Part shown: one piece after another, positions 27,602-35,558 of the stretch | Layout of the letters: every line of letters begins with the position of its first letter | How positions within the stretch are numbered: the first letter of the stretch is position 1 | Source of the DNA: CBDDHT01 sp965227905 | GTDB lineage: Bacteria; Pseudomonadota; Alphaproteobacteria; Rhizobiales; Methyloligellaceae | NCBI GenBank assembly: GCA_965227905.1 | Contig: OZ245780.1 | Span: 3,906,001-3,970,000 of the forward strand | DNA length: 64,000 nt | Direction of reading: 5' to 3' | Program-made: the position numbers and the translations under genes | Notes under the pieces: model-generated | Seen by the model: the letters and a program-made list of their open reading frames with translations, nothing else | What the model was told of the DNA's origin: nothing | Database searches by the model: none

Positions 27602-27604
27602 GCC

Positions 27605-27943
27605 ATGGGCATATTGTGGGAAGCCTCACCTTGGACCTTCGTGGTGTTCAATTGCCTGATTGCTGGCGGCGCCGCTTGGATGTCCGGTCGCGGCCTGGCA
27701 CTTGGATGGAAACCCTTCTGGCTCCTGGTTGCCTATATGGTCTTGTTTTCGTTCGCCGTTCGCTTTTTCAACTATGCACTGTTCGATGGCGAACTCTTGT
27801 CCGTGCATCATTTTCTGGTAGCCATGATCGTGGTTCTGATTGCTGCAGCCCTTGGCTATCGCATGACCCGGACCAGCCAGATGGTCACCCAGTATGGCTG
27901 GCTCTATCGGCGCACCAGCCCTCTGACCTGGACCGATCGTTAG
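27605..27943 (+). CDS. DUF6867-type small membrane protein
   Basis: The 112-residue protein has three hydrophobic helices (SPWTFVVFNCLIAGGAAWMSGRGLA, WLLVAYMVLFSFAVRFFNYALF and LVAMIVVLIAAALGYRM) and a basic C-terminal tail that ends RRTSPLTWTDR. It matches the small membrane protein placed directly after livF in many alphaproteobacterial liv operons (DUF6867). Its start lies three bases past the livF stop. Its role is unknown; position suggests an accessory to the transporter. Confidence 0.8.
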   Translation: MGILWEASPWTFVVFNCLIAGGAAWMSGRGLALGWKPFWLLVAYMVLFSFAVRFFNYALFDGELLSVHHFLVAMIVVLIAAALGYRMTRTSQMVTQYGWLYRRTSPLTWTDR

Positions 27944-28056
27944 ACAAAGCTCAACCAAGAACGACGTCCACTTCATTTTTAGGCCTCCCAAGCAGCGCCA
28001 TTTATGGTAGCGATGGGCCTTGGATTTCCATGCGTTCCAATGGGAGAAAATCAGTG

Positions 28057-29160
28057 ATGAAGAGAACCGTGTTTGCTGCGGCAGCCCTGCTTGCGGGGCT
28101 GGGGCTTACGACCAGCGTTCAGGCCGAGTCGATCAAGATGGCCGTTATCGGCCCGATTACAGGTCAGTACGCTTCGTTCGGCGCTCAGTTTAAAGCTGGT
28201 GCCGAAATGGCGCTTGCGGACATCAACAAAGCCGGTGGCGTCATGGGCAAGAAGCTCGAAATGACCATCGAAGACGATGCCTGCGACCCGAAACAGGCCG
28301 TGGCCGTTGCCAATAAGGTCGTCGGTCAGGGTGTCGCGTTTGTTGCCGGGCATTTCTGCTCAGGCTCATCGATCCCCGCCTCGAAGGTCTACGAAGAGGA
28401 AGGCATCATCCAGATTTCGCCGGCCTCGACCAATCCGAAGCTGACCGATGAAGGCGGCCCGAATGTCTATCGCGTCTGCGGACGTGACGACCAGCAGGGC
28501 AGCGTCGCAGGCGCCTATCTTGCCAAGCAGTTCGCCGACAAGAACATCGCCATCGTTCATGACAAGACTGCCTACGGCAAAGGCCTCGCCGACGAGACTA
28601 AAAAAGCCATGAATGCGGCTGGCAAGAAAGAAGTCCTCTACGAAGCCTATACGGCAGGTGAGAAGGACTACACGGCCCTCGTCTCCAAGCTGAAGCAGAA
28701 CAAGATCGATGTTCTGTATGTGGGTGGTTATCACACGGAAGCCGGCCTCATGGTGCGTCAGATGCGTGAGCAGGGCATGAAGACCCAGCTGATGTCCGGC
28801 GATGCGCTGGTGACGAAGGAATACTGGGCCATCACGGGCGATGCCGGTGAAGGCACGCTGATGACGTTCTCGCCCGATCCGCGCAAGAACCCGGCTGCAG
28901 CCGAAATCGTCAAGCGTTTCCGCGCTCAAAAGATCGAGCCCGAAGGCTATGTGCTTTACACCTATGCTGCGATCCAGGCTTGGAAGCAGGCTGTGGAAAC
29001 TGCAAAGTCGATTGACCCGGCAAAGGTCATGAAGGCTTTGAACTCGAACGAGTTCGATACGGTGATCGGCAAGTTCCGTTTCGACAAAAAGGGCGACCCG
29101 AACCTGCCGCCTTACGCCTTCTACACCTGGAGCAAAGGCGACTATGATCAGATCAACTGA
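28057..29160 (+). CDS. Branched-chain amino acid ABC transporter substrate-binding protein
   Basis: The 367-residue periplasmic protein starts with a signal peptide (MKRTVFAAAALLAGLGLTTSVQAES) and has the LivJ/LivK type-1 periplasmic fold: IKMAVIGPITGQYASFGAQFKAGAEMALADIN, ASTNPKLTDEGGPNVYRVCGRDDQQG, DKTAYGKGLADETKK. It delivers the substrate to LivHMGF. I start it at 28057, where GGGAGA lies upstream; the frame is open from 27616 but that part is a shadow of the DUF6867 gene. A strong terminator follows, ending the operon. Confidence 0.95.
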   Translation: MKRTVFAAAALLAGLGLTTSVQAESIKMAVIGPITGQYASFGAQFKAGAEMALADINKAGGVMGKKLEMTIEDDACDPKQAVAVANKVVGQGVAFVAGHFCSGSSIPASKVYEEEGIIQISPASTNPKLTDEGGPNVYRVCGRDDQQGSVAGAYLAKQFADKNIAIVHDKTAYGKGLADETKKAMNAAGKKEVLYEAYTAGEKDYTALVSKLKQNKIDVLYVGGYHTEAGLMVRQMREQGMKTQLMSGDALVTKEYWAITGDAGEGTLMTFSPDPRKNPAAAEIVKRFRAQKIEPEGYVLYTYAAIQAWKQAVETAKSIDPAKVMKALNSNEFDTVIGKFRFDKKGDPNLPPYAFYTWSKGDYDQIN

Positions 29161-29185
29161 TCGCTCTTAGTCAATCGAATAGGAG

Positions 29186-29215
29186 AAGCCCGCCCTTTTG
29201 GCGGGCTTTTCTTTT
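29186..29215 (+). terminator. Rho-independent terminator after the liv operon
   Basis: AAGCCCGCC pairs with GGCGGGCTT across a five-base loop and is followed by TTCTTTT. It lies 26 bases past the binding-protein stop. Confidence 0.9.
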
Positions 29216-29247
29216 GCCAGAGCCAACCCCGGCCGCTAAGAGAGACC

Positions 29248-30255
29248 GTGATGATCAAGGCAGGAATGCGCAATCTCATTACGGACGTCCCCGGCCTGAA
29301 GGTCGGACAGGCAGACGACGCAACCTTGCGTTCCGGCGTGACAGTACTTTTGCCTGATGCACCGATGAAAGCCGCAATAGACGTGCGCGGCGGCGGGCCC
29401 GGTACACGGGACACGCGCACCTTGGCCCCGGAGAATCTGGTTCAGGAAATTCATGGCCTTGTGCTGTCGGGCGGCTCCGCATTCGGCCTCGACGCAGCCA
29501 CGGGCGCACAAGCCTTCCTGCGCGAAAAAGGTATCGGTTTTCCCATCGGCAATGAACGCGTCCCGATCGTGCCGCAGGCGATCCTTTTCGACCTCCTCAA
29601 CGGCGGCGACAAGGACTGGGGCCGCAGACCGCCCTATCAGGATCTCGCTTATCAAGCTTGCGGAACCGCATCGGAAGAGTTCGCTCTCGGAACCGTCGGC
29701 GCTGGATATGGCGCCACGGCAGGACGACTTAAAGGCGGCCTGGGCAGTGCCTCTTTGCAATTGCCAAATGGCGTAACGATTGGCGCCCTGGTTGCCGTCA
29801 ATTCAGCAGGCGACGTCACGGTCGGCGAGAGCCATCACTTCCTTGCATCCCCCCTTGAGATCGGGACTGAATTCGGCGGTCTCGGCTTGCCGCACCCCTG
29901 GCCGCCGGAGGCCAACGTACTGCGTATCAATGCCGGGCCGAGCGAAAATACCACGCTGGCAATCGTCGCCACGGATGCGGCTCTTGAGAAAAATCAGCTC
30001 ATGCGTATGGCGATCATGGCACAGGCCGGGCTTGCTCGTGCCATCTATCCGGTTCACACCCCGCTCGACGGCGATGTTGTCTTCGCCGTATCGACGGGTC
30101 GTGCCCCTGCCCCTGATCCCGTTGCCGGCGTTACGGAAATTGGTGTTCATGCGGCAAATACACTGGCCCGAGCCGTTGCGCGGGCGGTATTCGAAGCAGA
30201 GGCATTTGAAGGGGCAAAGACTGCGCATCCCGCATTTCGCGATGGGCAAAAGTGA
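29248..30255 (+). CDS. P1 (S58) family peptidase, DmpA/NylC-like
   Basis: The 335-residue protein matches the self-processing P1 hydrolases (DmpA aminopeptidase, BapA, NylC). Landmarks are NLITDVPGLKVGQADD at the start, DVRGGGPGTRDT, the HGLVLSGGSAFGLDAATG block, and TIGALVAVNSAGDVTVG. In the last block an Asn-Ser bond is the likely autocleavage site, with Ser becoming the N-terminal nucleophile; this is inferred from relatives that cut before Ser or Thr. Substrates in the family are small peptides and amides. Start at 29248 (MMIKAGMRN) may be Met2. Confidence 0.9.
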   Translation: MMIKAGMRNLITDVPGLKVGQADDATLRSGVTVLLPDAPMKAAIDVRGGGPGTRDTRTLAPENLVQEIHGLVLSGGSAFGLDAATGAQAFLREKGIGFPIGNERVPIVPQAILFDLLNGGDKDWGRRPPYQDLAYQACGTASEEFALGTVGAGYGATAGRLKGGLGSASLQLPNGVTIGALVAVNSAGDVTVGESHHFLASPLEIGTEFGGLGLPHPWPPEANVLRINAGPSENTTLAIVATDAALEKNQLMRMAIMAQAGLARAIYPVHTPLDGDVVFAVSTGRAPAPDPVAGVTEIGVHAANTLARAVARAVFEAEAFEGAKTAHPAFRDGQK

Positions 30256-30487
30256 TAAGTCGGATTGCGACGGTGGCGATTGCATGTTTATTAGCCTCCG
30301 CTGGCGACTGGCCCTCCTGGGCGTCGTCTTTGAAGACCAACCGATCGATCGACAGCCCGTCATTCCGGCCACGCCATGCCTCCTGCGATAACTACCTATT
30401 CTTCTGGAGCGCGGGCTCTGGATTGGGGTATGGATTGGCAATTGGGCCAACCGGTCGAATTCAGGACCCAGGGCAAAGGATAAGATC

Positions 30488-30994
30488 ATGGAACGCGGCA
30501 TGATGAGTCTGATCGTGGGAATTCTTCTGGCGCTGCTTTTTGCTGGCGCAATGGCCATCTCGAGCGCCGGAATCCTTGTGACCGAGTTCATGGCGCCCGG
30601 CCGGGCGCTGACCGACCAGGCGCGCCAGACGCTCATTGTCGCGGCGATTGCCGGCGGGCTGGCATCCATTCTTGCCTGGGTCTTGCAGAACTTCGTTGCC
30701 TCCCGCGGCTTTTTCACCCGCTTTGCCTATGCCGTTCCAACATACGCTTTGGCCTTCTTCGCCCTTGGCGGAATGCTTGTCGTGATGAGCAATTCGTACG
30801 GCAGCCCGAATCCGCAAGGCCTGGGCCTGTCGGAACTCTACAGTGCGTCGGTCAGCGGCTTCTACAGTTTCGTTCTCTTTATCTTCGCCCCGCCCCGCCT
30901 CGCCTTCCTCGGGCTTTTGGTGGCTGCGGGCTTCATCATTGCGGTCATCGGCCCCCGTCGGGAGCCCGTCCGCGAACACGATAGGTGGCGCTAA
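30488..30994 (+). CDS. Hypothetical integral membrane protein
   Basis: The 168-residue protein has about four transmembrane helices: residues ~7-33, 47-70, 81-105 and 132-155. It ends in a basic tail (GPRREPVREHDRWR). I do not recognise a family. Its stop codon overlaps the purB start by one base (TAATG), so it is translationally coupled to purB and may have its own promoter in the 230 bp before it. Confidence 0.65.
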   Translation: MERGMMSLIVGILLALLFAGAMAISSAGILVTEFMAPGRALTDQARQTLIVAAIAGGLASILAWVLQNFVASRGFFTRFAYAVPTYALAFFALGGMLVVMSNSYGSPNPQGLGLSELYSASVSGFYSFVLFIFAPPRLAFLGLLVAAGFIIAVIGPRREPVREHDRWR

Positions 30995-32292
30995 TGATCC
31001 CTCGCTACTCGCGCCCGGAAATGGCCGAGATCTGGACCCCTGAATCCAAGTTCGGTATCTGGCTGGAAATCGAAACCCATGCGACCGAAGCGCTGGCAGA
31101 TCTTGGCGTCGTGCCGAAAGACGCAGCAGAAGCGGTCCGGGCCCGCGGTGGGTTCGATGTCGACCGGATCGACGAGATCGAGCGCGAGGTCAAACATGAC
31201 GTCATCGCCTTCCTGACAAGCCTGTCGGAGCATGTCGGACCTGAAGCGCGTTTCGTCCATCAGGGAATGACCTCGTCCGATGTTCTGGACACGTGCTTCA
31301 ATGTTCAACTCACCCGTGCCGCCGATATTCTGCTCGCCGATCTGGACACTCTGTTGACTGCCCTTGAGCGCCGCGCCCGCGAGCACAAGGACTCTGTCTG
31401 TATCGGCCGAAGCCACGGCATCCACGCCGAGCCGACTACCTTCGGCCTCAAACTGGCGCAAGCCTATGCGGAATTCGCACGCTGCCGCACGCGCCTGGAG
31501 CATGCGCGCGAAGAGATCGCCACCTGCGCCATTTCCGGCGCCGTCGGCACATTCGCTACAATCGATCCGCGCGTCGAGGCCCATGTCGCAGAGAAGATGG
31601 GCCTGACGCCCGAGCCCATTTCAACCCAGGTCATTCCGCGTGACCGGCACGCCATGTTCTTCGCAACGCTGGGCGTCATCGCCTCATCGATCGAACGCCT
31701 GGCCACTGAAATCCGTCATCTGCAGCGCACCGAGGTTCTGGAAGCGGAAGAGTATTTTTCCGCCGGGCAAAAAGGCTCGTCCGCCATGCCCCACAAGCGC
31801 AACCCGGTCCTAACCGAAAACCTCACCGGACTCGCCCGCATGGTGCGCGCCTATGCAGCGCCCGCTATGGAAAATGTCGCGCTTTGGCATGAGCGCGATA
31901 TTTCCCATTCTTCCGTCGAGCGAATGATCGGCCCCGACGCGACCGTGACGCTCGATTTTGCCCTCGCTCGCATGGCAGGTGTCATCGAAAAGCTCGTCGT
32001 CTATCCCGAGCGCATGATCGAGAATCTCGACCGGCTCGGCGGACTGGTGCATTCGCAACGCGTCCTCTTGGCGCTCACCCAGGCCGGTATCAGCCGAGAA
32101 GAATCCTATCGGCTGGTTCAGCGAAACGCGATGAAGGTCTGGGAAGAAGGCGGTCACCTGCTCGATTATCTGAAGGCAGATGGCGACGTCACAGACGCGA
32201 TCGCCGTTCCGCAGCTCGAATCCCTCTTCGACCTGGCTTTCCACACCAAAAACGTGGACACGATCTTCGCGCGCGTTTTCGCGAACGGTTGA
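30994..32292 (+). CDS. purB: Adenylosuccinate lyase
   Basis: The 432-residue enzyme catalyses two fumarate-releasing steps of purine synthesis. It starts MIPRYSRPEMAEIWTPESKF and contains the fumarase-superfamily signature GQKGSSAMPHKRNPVLTENL, FVHQGMTSSDVLDTC and GRSHGIHAEPTTFG. I chose the ATG at 30994, which shares a base with the upstream stop; an in-frame GTG at 30985 exists. A palindromic repeat follows the gene. The rest of the pur genes lie downstream at 33.8-37.8 kb. Confidence 0.97.
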   Translation: MIPRYSRPEMAEIWTPESKFGIWLEIETHATEALADLGVVPKDAAEAVRARGGFDVDRIDEIEREVKHDVIAFLTSLSEHVGPEARFVHQGMTSSDVLDTCFNVQLTRAADILLADLDTLLTALERRAREHKDSVCIGRSHGIHAEPTTFGLKLAQAYAEFARCRTRLEHAREEIATCAISGAVGTFATIDPRVEAHVAEKMGLTPEPISTQVIPRDRHAMFFATLGVIASSIERLATEIRHLQRTEVLEAEEYFSAGQKGSSAMPHKRNPVLTENLTGLARMVRAYAAPAMENVALWHERDISHSSVERMIGPDATVTLDFALARMAGVIEKLVVYPERMIENLDRLGGLVHSQRVLLALTQAGISREESYRLVQRNAMKVWEEGGHLLDYLKADGDVTDAIAVPQLESLFDLAFHTKNVDTIFARVFANG

Positions 32293-32301
32293 GGTCTCAT
32301 A

Positions 32302-32398
32302 AGGAAAAGAGACCCTCTCCCCAGGGAGAGGGCTTTGAAGCCTCAAGCCAAGCCAGTTTCGTCCCTTCTCCCTGGGGAGAAGGCTAGGATGAGGGGCG
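32302..32398. repeat. Palindromic intergenic repeat (CCCTCTCCCC type)
   Basis: Two hairpin-forming arms, ACCCTCTCCCCAGGGAGAGGG and CCCTTCTCCCTGGGGAGAAGG, are separated by about 35 bp and are also mutually complementary. The sequence is typical of the CCCTCTCC..GGAGAGGG repeats scattered in many proteobacterial genomes. It lies between the convergent purB and aldolase genes and could act as a terminator. Confidence 0.75.
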
Positions 32399-32451
32399 AA
32401 GCTGCAACTTGGGAATCTCAATTTTTTTCTGAGAAATCAGACAATTGCAGG

Positions 32452-33213
32452 CTATTCGCCAATCAACGCTGCACGCGCTGCTGCCATCGCCCTCGTCAGC
32501 GTTCCGGCATCGGTCCCGACCGTGATGACGTCCCAACCGGCCTCGGCCAGAGGCTTCGCATAATCGAGATCGTTGGCGAAAATGGCAGCGATGACGTCAT
32601 GCTCGCGGCATCTACGCAGAATTTCATCCAGCGCGTCCGTCATTTCAGGTGCCCGGATATCCAGTTTGCCGCCGCTGAGCGCCACACTCAGGTCATTCGG
32701 TCCGACGAGCGCCATATCGAGGCCATCGAGACCCAGGATGGCATCGAGATGCTCCATCGCGCCTTTGGTCTCGATCTGTGCGCAGGCGATAGTCCAATCG
32801 TTGGCCTGCGCAAAATAATCGCCGTCTATCAGATACTTGCCGCGGAACGGCCCCCAGCTTCGCACACCGCGCGGCGGGTACTTTACAGCCTGTACCAGGC
32901 GTTCCGTATCGTCCGGTGTCGAGACAAGCGGGCAAACGATGCCTTGGGCGCCTGCGTCGAGGGCGCGGCCAATCAGGCCCATATCGTTGTTCGCAACGCG
33001 AACCAGGGCCGGTAGCCCCGCTGCCCGAGCGCCGATCAGGCAATTGACCAATGCATCATCACCGCCAATGCCATGCTGCTGGTCGATCAGGACGACATCG
33101 GCACCAGCTTCCCCCATCAACTCGATGACATAGGGGCTGCCGATTGTGGTCCAGGCATTAAAAAGGGGATGCCCGGCGCCGCGAGCATCCCGGAATTTGT
33201 CTGATTGTGTCAT
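32452..33213 (-). CDS. HpcH/HpaI-family aldolase
   Basis: The 253-residue protein is a class II pyruvate-dependent aldolase of the HpcH/HpaI family. It shows GSPYVIELMGEAGADVVLIDQQHG, ALVRVANND, GAQGIVCPLVSTPDD, the metal-binding Glu in CAQIETKGAMEHLD and Asp in LVGPNDLSVALS, and RGVRSWGPFRG. Members cleave hydroxy-oxo-acids to pyruvate and an aldehyde; the exact substrate is not predictable. I start it at 33213 (MTQSDKFRDA); an upstream frame to 33267 would overlap the DUF1476 gene. It follows DUF1476 by 19 bp. Confidence 0.9.
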   Translation of the reverse strand: MTQSDKFRDARGAGHPLFNAWTTIGSPYVIELMGEAGADVVLIDQQHGIGGDDALVNCLIGARAAGLPALVRVANNDMGLIGRALDAGAQGIVCPLVSTPDDTERLVQAVKYPPRGVRSWGPFRGKYLIDGDYFAQANDWTIACAQIETKGAMEHLDAILGLDGLDMALVGPNDLSVALSGGKLDIRAPEMTDALDEILRRCREHDVIAAIFANDLDYAKPLAEAGWDVITVGTDAGTLTRAMAAARAALIGE

Positions 33214-33232
33214 GGCCTGCGCCGCGAAACGC

Positions 33233-33565
33233 TTAACTGGCCTTCGCTTCGTTCTCGATCTGCGCAACGGCCTCGGCCATCAGATCGCCCATGGTTCGGC
33301 GAACCTGGTGATCGGACTGATCGACACTGTTGTCGTCGAAGTCTTTGCGAATCTTGCGGAAAACGTCCTCTTCGCCTGGCTCCTCAAGGTCGCAGAGAAC
33401 AACATCCTTTGCGTAACTCTCGGCTTTGTCGCCTGTAAGACCAAGCTTTTCCGCCGCCCAACGGCCAAGCAGCTTGTTTCGCCGCGCCGTTGCTTTGAAC
33501 TTCAACTCCTCGTCATGCGCAAATTTCGACTCGAAACCTTTCTTGCGATCTTCGAAAGTCGTCAT
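33233..33565 (-). CDS. DUF1476 protein, F1-ATPase inhibitor zeta subunit family
   Basis: The 110-residue protein begins MTTFEDRKKGFESKFAHDEELKFKATARRNKLLG, the DUF1476 signature. In Paracoccus and related Alphaproteobacteria this family is the zeta subunit that inhibits F1Fo-ATPase, acting through its N-terminus. The ATG at 33565 has AGGAG seven bases upstream. It is divergent from purC and precedes the aldolase gene. Confidence 0.92.
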   Translation of the reverse strand: MTTFEDRKKGFESKFAHDEELKFKATARRNKLLGRWAAEKLGLTGDKAESYAKDVVLCDLEEPGEEDVFRKIRKDFDDNSVDQSDHQVRRTMGDLMAEAVAQIENEAKAS

Positions 33566-33831
33566 TTCTCTAGCTCCTAGTGGGTTAGGCCGATACCTAA
33601 GCCCCCGAATATCTGGCTTCTGGCGAGGAGGCATAGCCCGCTGGCGGGCGCAAATCAACAGGATGGAATGTCGCCTCTCATGTGATTGTTTCGAGGGCCC
33701 CTATCGGCTAGTTTCAAGCAGGACTCACAGGGCGATTCAGACTCCGGCAATATTGACGACCTCTATGACCACGCGCATTGAAACGCCGGGGATGATCTAG
33801 AGCGCGATGGATATCTTGAAAGGATCAGGCA

Positions 33832-34602
33832 ATGAATCGGCGGCGCCGCGTTTATGAAGGCAAGGCGAAGATTCTCTACGAGGGGCCTGAGCCCGGAACA
33901 TTGGTGCAGCATTTCAAAGACGATGCTACCGCTTTCAATGCCCGCAAGCAGGACCGGATAGAGGGCAAAGGCGTCCTCAACAACCGGATCTCAGAATATC
34001 TGTTCTCGCGGCTGGCTGAGATCGGGATTCCAACCCATTTCATCAAGCGGCTGAATATGCGCGAGCAGCTCATCCGCGAGGTTGAGATCATTCCGATCGA
34101 GATTGTCGTTCGCAATATTGCCGCCGGCTCACTGTCGACGCGGCTTGGTCTGGAAGAAGGCACTCAACTGCCGCGCTCGATCATCGAGTTCAACTACAAG
34201 TCCGACGAACTCGACGACCCGCTCGTCGCCGAGGAGCACATCACCGCCTTCGGCTGGGCCAGCCCGCAGGAGATCGACGAGATGATGGCCCTGGCCCTGC
34301 GTATCAACGATTTTCTCACCGGCCTGTTTCTTGGCGTCGGTATCCGGCTGGTCGATTTCAAATGCGAATTCGGCCGCCTCTACGACAACGAGGTCATGCG
34401 CGTCATCCTGGCGGACGAAATCAGTCCGGACTGCTGCAGGCTGTGGGATCTGGAGACCGACAACAAGATGGACAAGGACCGCTTTCGCCGCGATCTCGGC
34501 GGATTGGTCGAAGCCTATCAGGAGGTTGCCCGCCGGCTCGGCATTCTTATGGAGAACAAAACGGCCGAACGAACAGGCCCCGTTCTCGTCACGTCGAAAT
34601 AA
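33832..34602 (+). CDS. purC: Phosphoribosylaminoimidazole-succinocarboxamide synthase
   Basis: The 256-residue SAICAR synthetase starts MNRRRRVYEGKAKILYEGPEPG and contains KDDATAFNARKQDRIEGKGVLNN, VRNIAAGSLSTRLGLEEG and LVDFKCEFGR, all typical of PurC. It opens a purC-purS-purQ-purL run; AAAGGA lies about nine bases upstream of the start. Confidence 0.97.
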   Translation: MNRRRRVYEGKAKILYEGPEPGTLVQHFKDDATAFNARKQDRIEGKGVLNNRISEYLFSRLAEIGIPTHFIKRLNMREQLIREVEIIPIEIVVRNIAAGSLSTRLGLEEGTQLPRSIIEFNYKSDELDDPLVAEEHITAFGWASPQEIDEMMALALRINDFLTGLFLGVGIRLVDFKCEFGRLYDNEVMRVILADEISPDCCRLWDLETDNKMDKDRFRRDLGGLVEAYQEVARRLGILMENKTAERTGPVLVTSK

Positions 34603-34626
34603 TCTCGGATGAGCCACTGATCGATC

Positions 34627-34872
34627 ATGAAAGCCCACATTACGATTACATTGAAGAACGGCGTCCTCGACCCGCAGGGCAAGGCCATTGCCAACGCACT
34701 CGGTGCACTGGGTTTCGGCGGCGTCGACGGCGTGCGGCAAGGCAAGTTTATCGAGCTGGATCTCGATGAGCAGGATCCGGACCGTGCCCGCGAGAAAGTG
34801 ACAGAGATGTGCGAGAAGCTGCTCGCCAACACAGTTATCGAAAACTACTCCTTCGAGCTTCAGACGGCATGA
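34627..34872 (+). CDS. purS: Phosphoribosylformylglycinamidine synthase subunit PurS
   Basis: The 81-residue product (MKAHITITLKNGVLDPQGKAIANALGALGFGGVDGVRQGKFIELDL) is PurS, the small structural subunit of the three-part FGAM synthetase, linking PurL and PurQ. Its stop overlaps the purQ start (ATGA). Confidence 0.97.
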   Translation: MKAHITITLKNGVLDPQGKAIANALGALGFGGVDGVRQGKFIELDLDEQDPDRAREKVTEMCEKLLANTVIENYSFELQTA

Positions 34873-35558
34873 GAGCATCGGTTATCGTCTTTCCGGGATC
34901 CAACTGCGATCGCGATGTCGCCGTGAGTCTCGAGGCGGCTATGGGTCGCGAACCGGCGATGGTCTGGCACGGCGAAACGAACGTACCGGACTCGGATCTC
35001 ATTGTTCTCCCAGGAGGCTTCTCCTACGGCGACTATCTGAGGTCCGGCGCCATGGCAGCACAATCGCCAATCATGCGCGATGTGGTGGCGAAAGCGCGCG
35101 CTGGCACGCCGACCCTCGGTATCTGCAACGGCTTTCAGGTGCTCACCGAATCCGGCCTCCTGCCCGGCGTACTGATGCGCAATGCATCGCTGAAATTCAT
35201 CTGCCGCGATGTTCACCTCAAGGTCGAGCGGAACGACACGATGTTTACGCGCAATTACGATGCAGGCGGTGTCATTCGCATTCCGATCGCCCATCACGAT
35301 GGCAACTATGTCACCGACGACGAGACACTCGAACGCCTCGAAGGCGAAGGCCATGTCGCTTTTCGCTATGTGAGCCCCGAGGGCAAGGCATCGGACGACC
35401 ACAATCCGAACGGTTCCAGAAACAATATCGCCGGCATTACCAATGAGGCCGCGACGGTCCTTGGCCTGATGCCTCATCCCGAGCGCCTCGCAGACCCGGC
35501 ACTCGGTGGCACGGACGGTGCGGGGATGTTCGAATCCCTCGTCGGAGCGTTGAACTGA
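34869..35558 (+). CDS. purQ: Phosphoribosylformylglycinamidine synthase subunit PurQ
   Basis: The 229-residue class I glutamine amidotransferase supplies ammonia to PurL. The nucleophile Cys is in TLGICNGFQVLTESGLLPG and the His-Glu pair in GLMPHPERLADP. I start it at 34869 (MRASVIVFPGSNCDRD), overlapping the purS stop by four bases; the longer frame from 34809 is a shadow of purS. The stop shares a base with purL. Confidence 0.97.
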   Translation: MRASVIVFPGSNCDRDVAVSLEAAMGREPAMVWHGETNVPDSDLIVLPGGFSYGDYLRSGAMAAQSPIMRDVVAKARAGTPTLGICNGFQVLTESGLLPGVLMRNASLKFICRDVHLKVERNDTMFTRNYDAGGVIRIPIAHHDGNYVTDDETLERLEGEGHVAFRYVSPEGKASDDHNPNGSRNNIAGITNEAATVLGLMPHPERLADPALGGTDGAGMFESLVGALN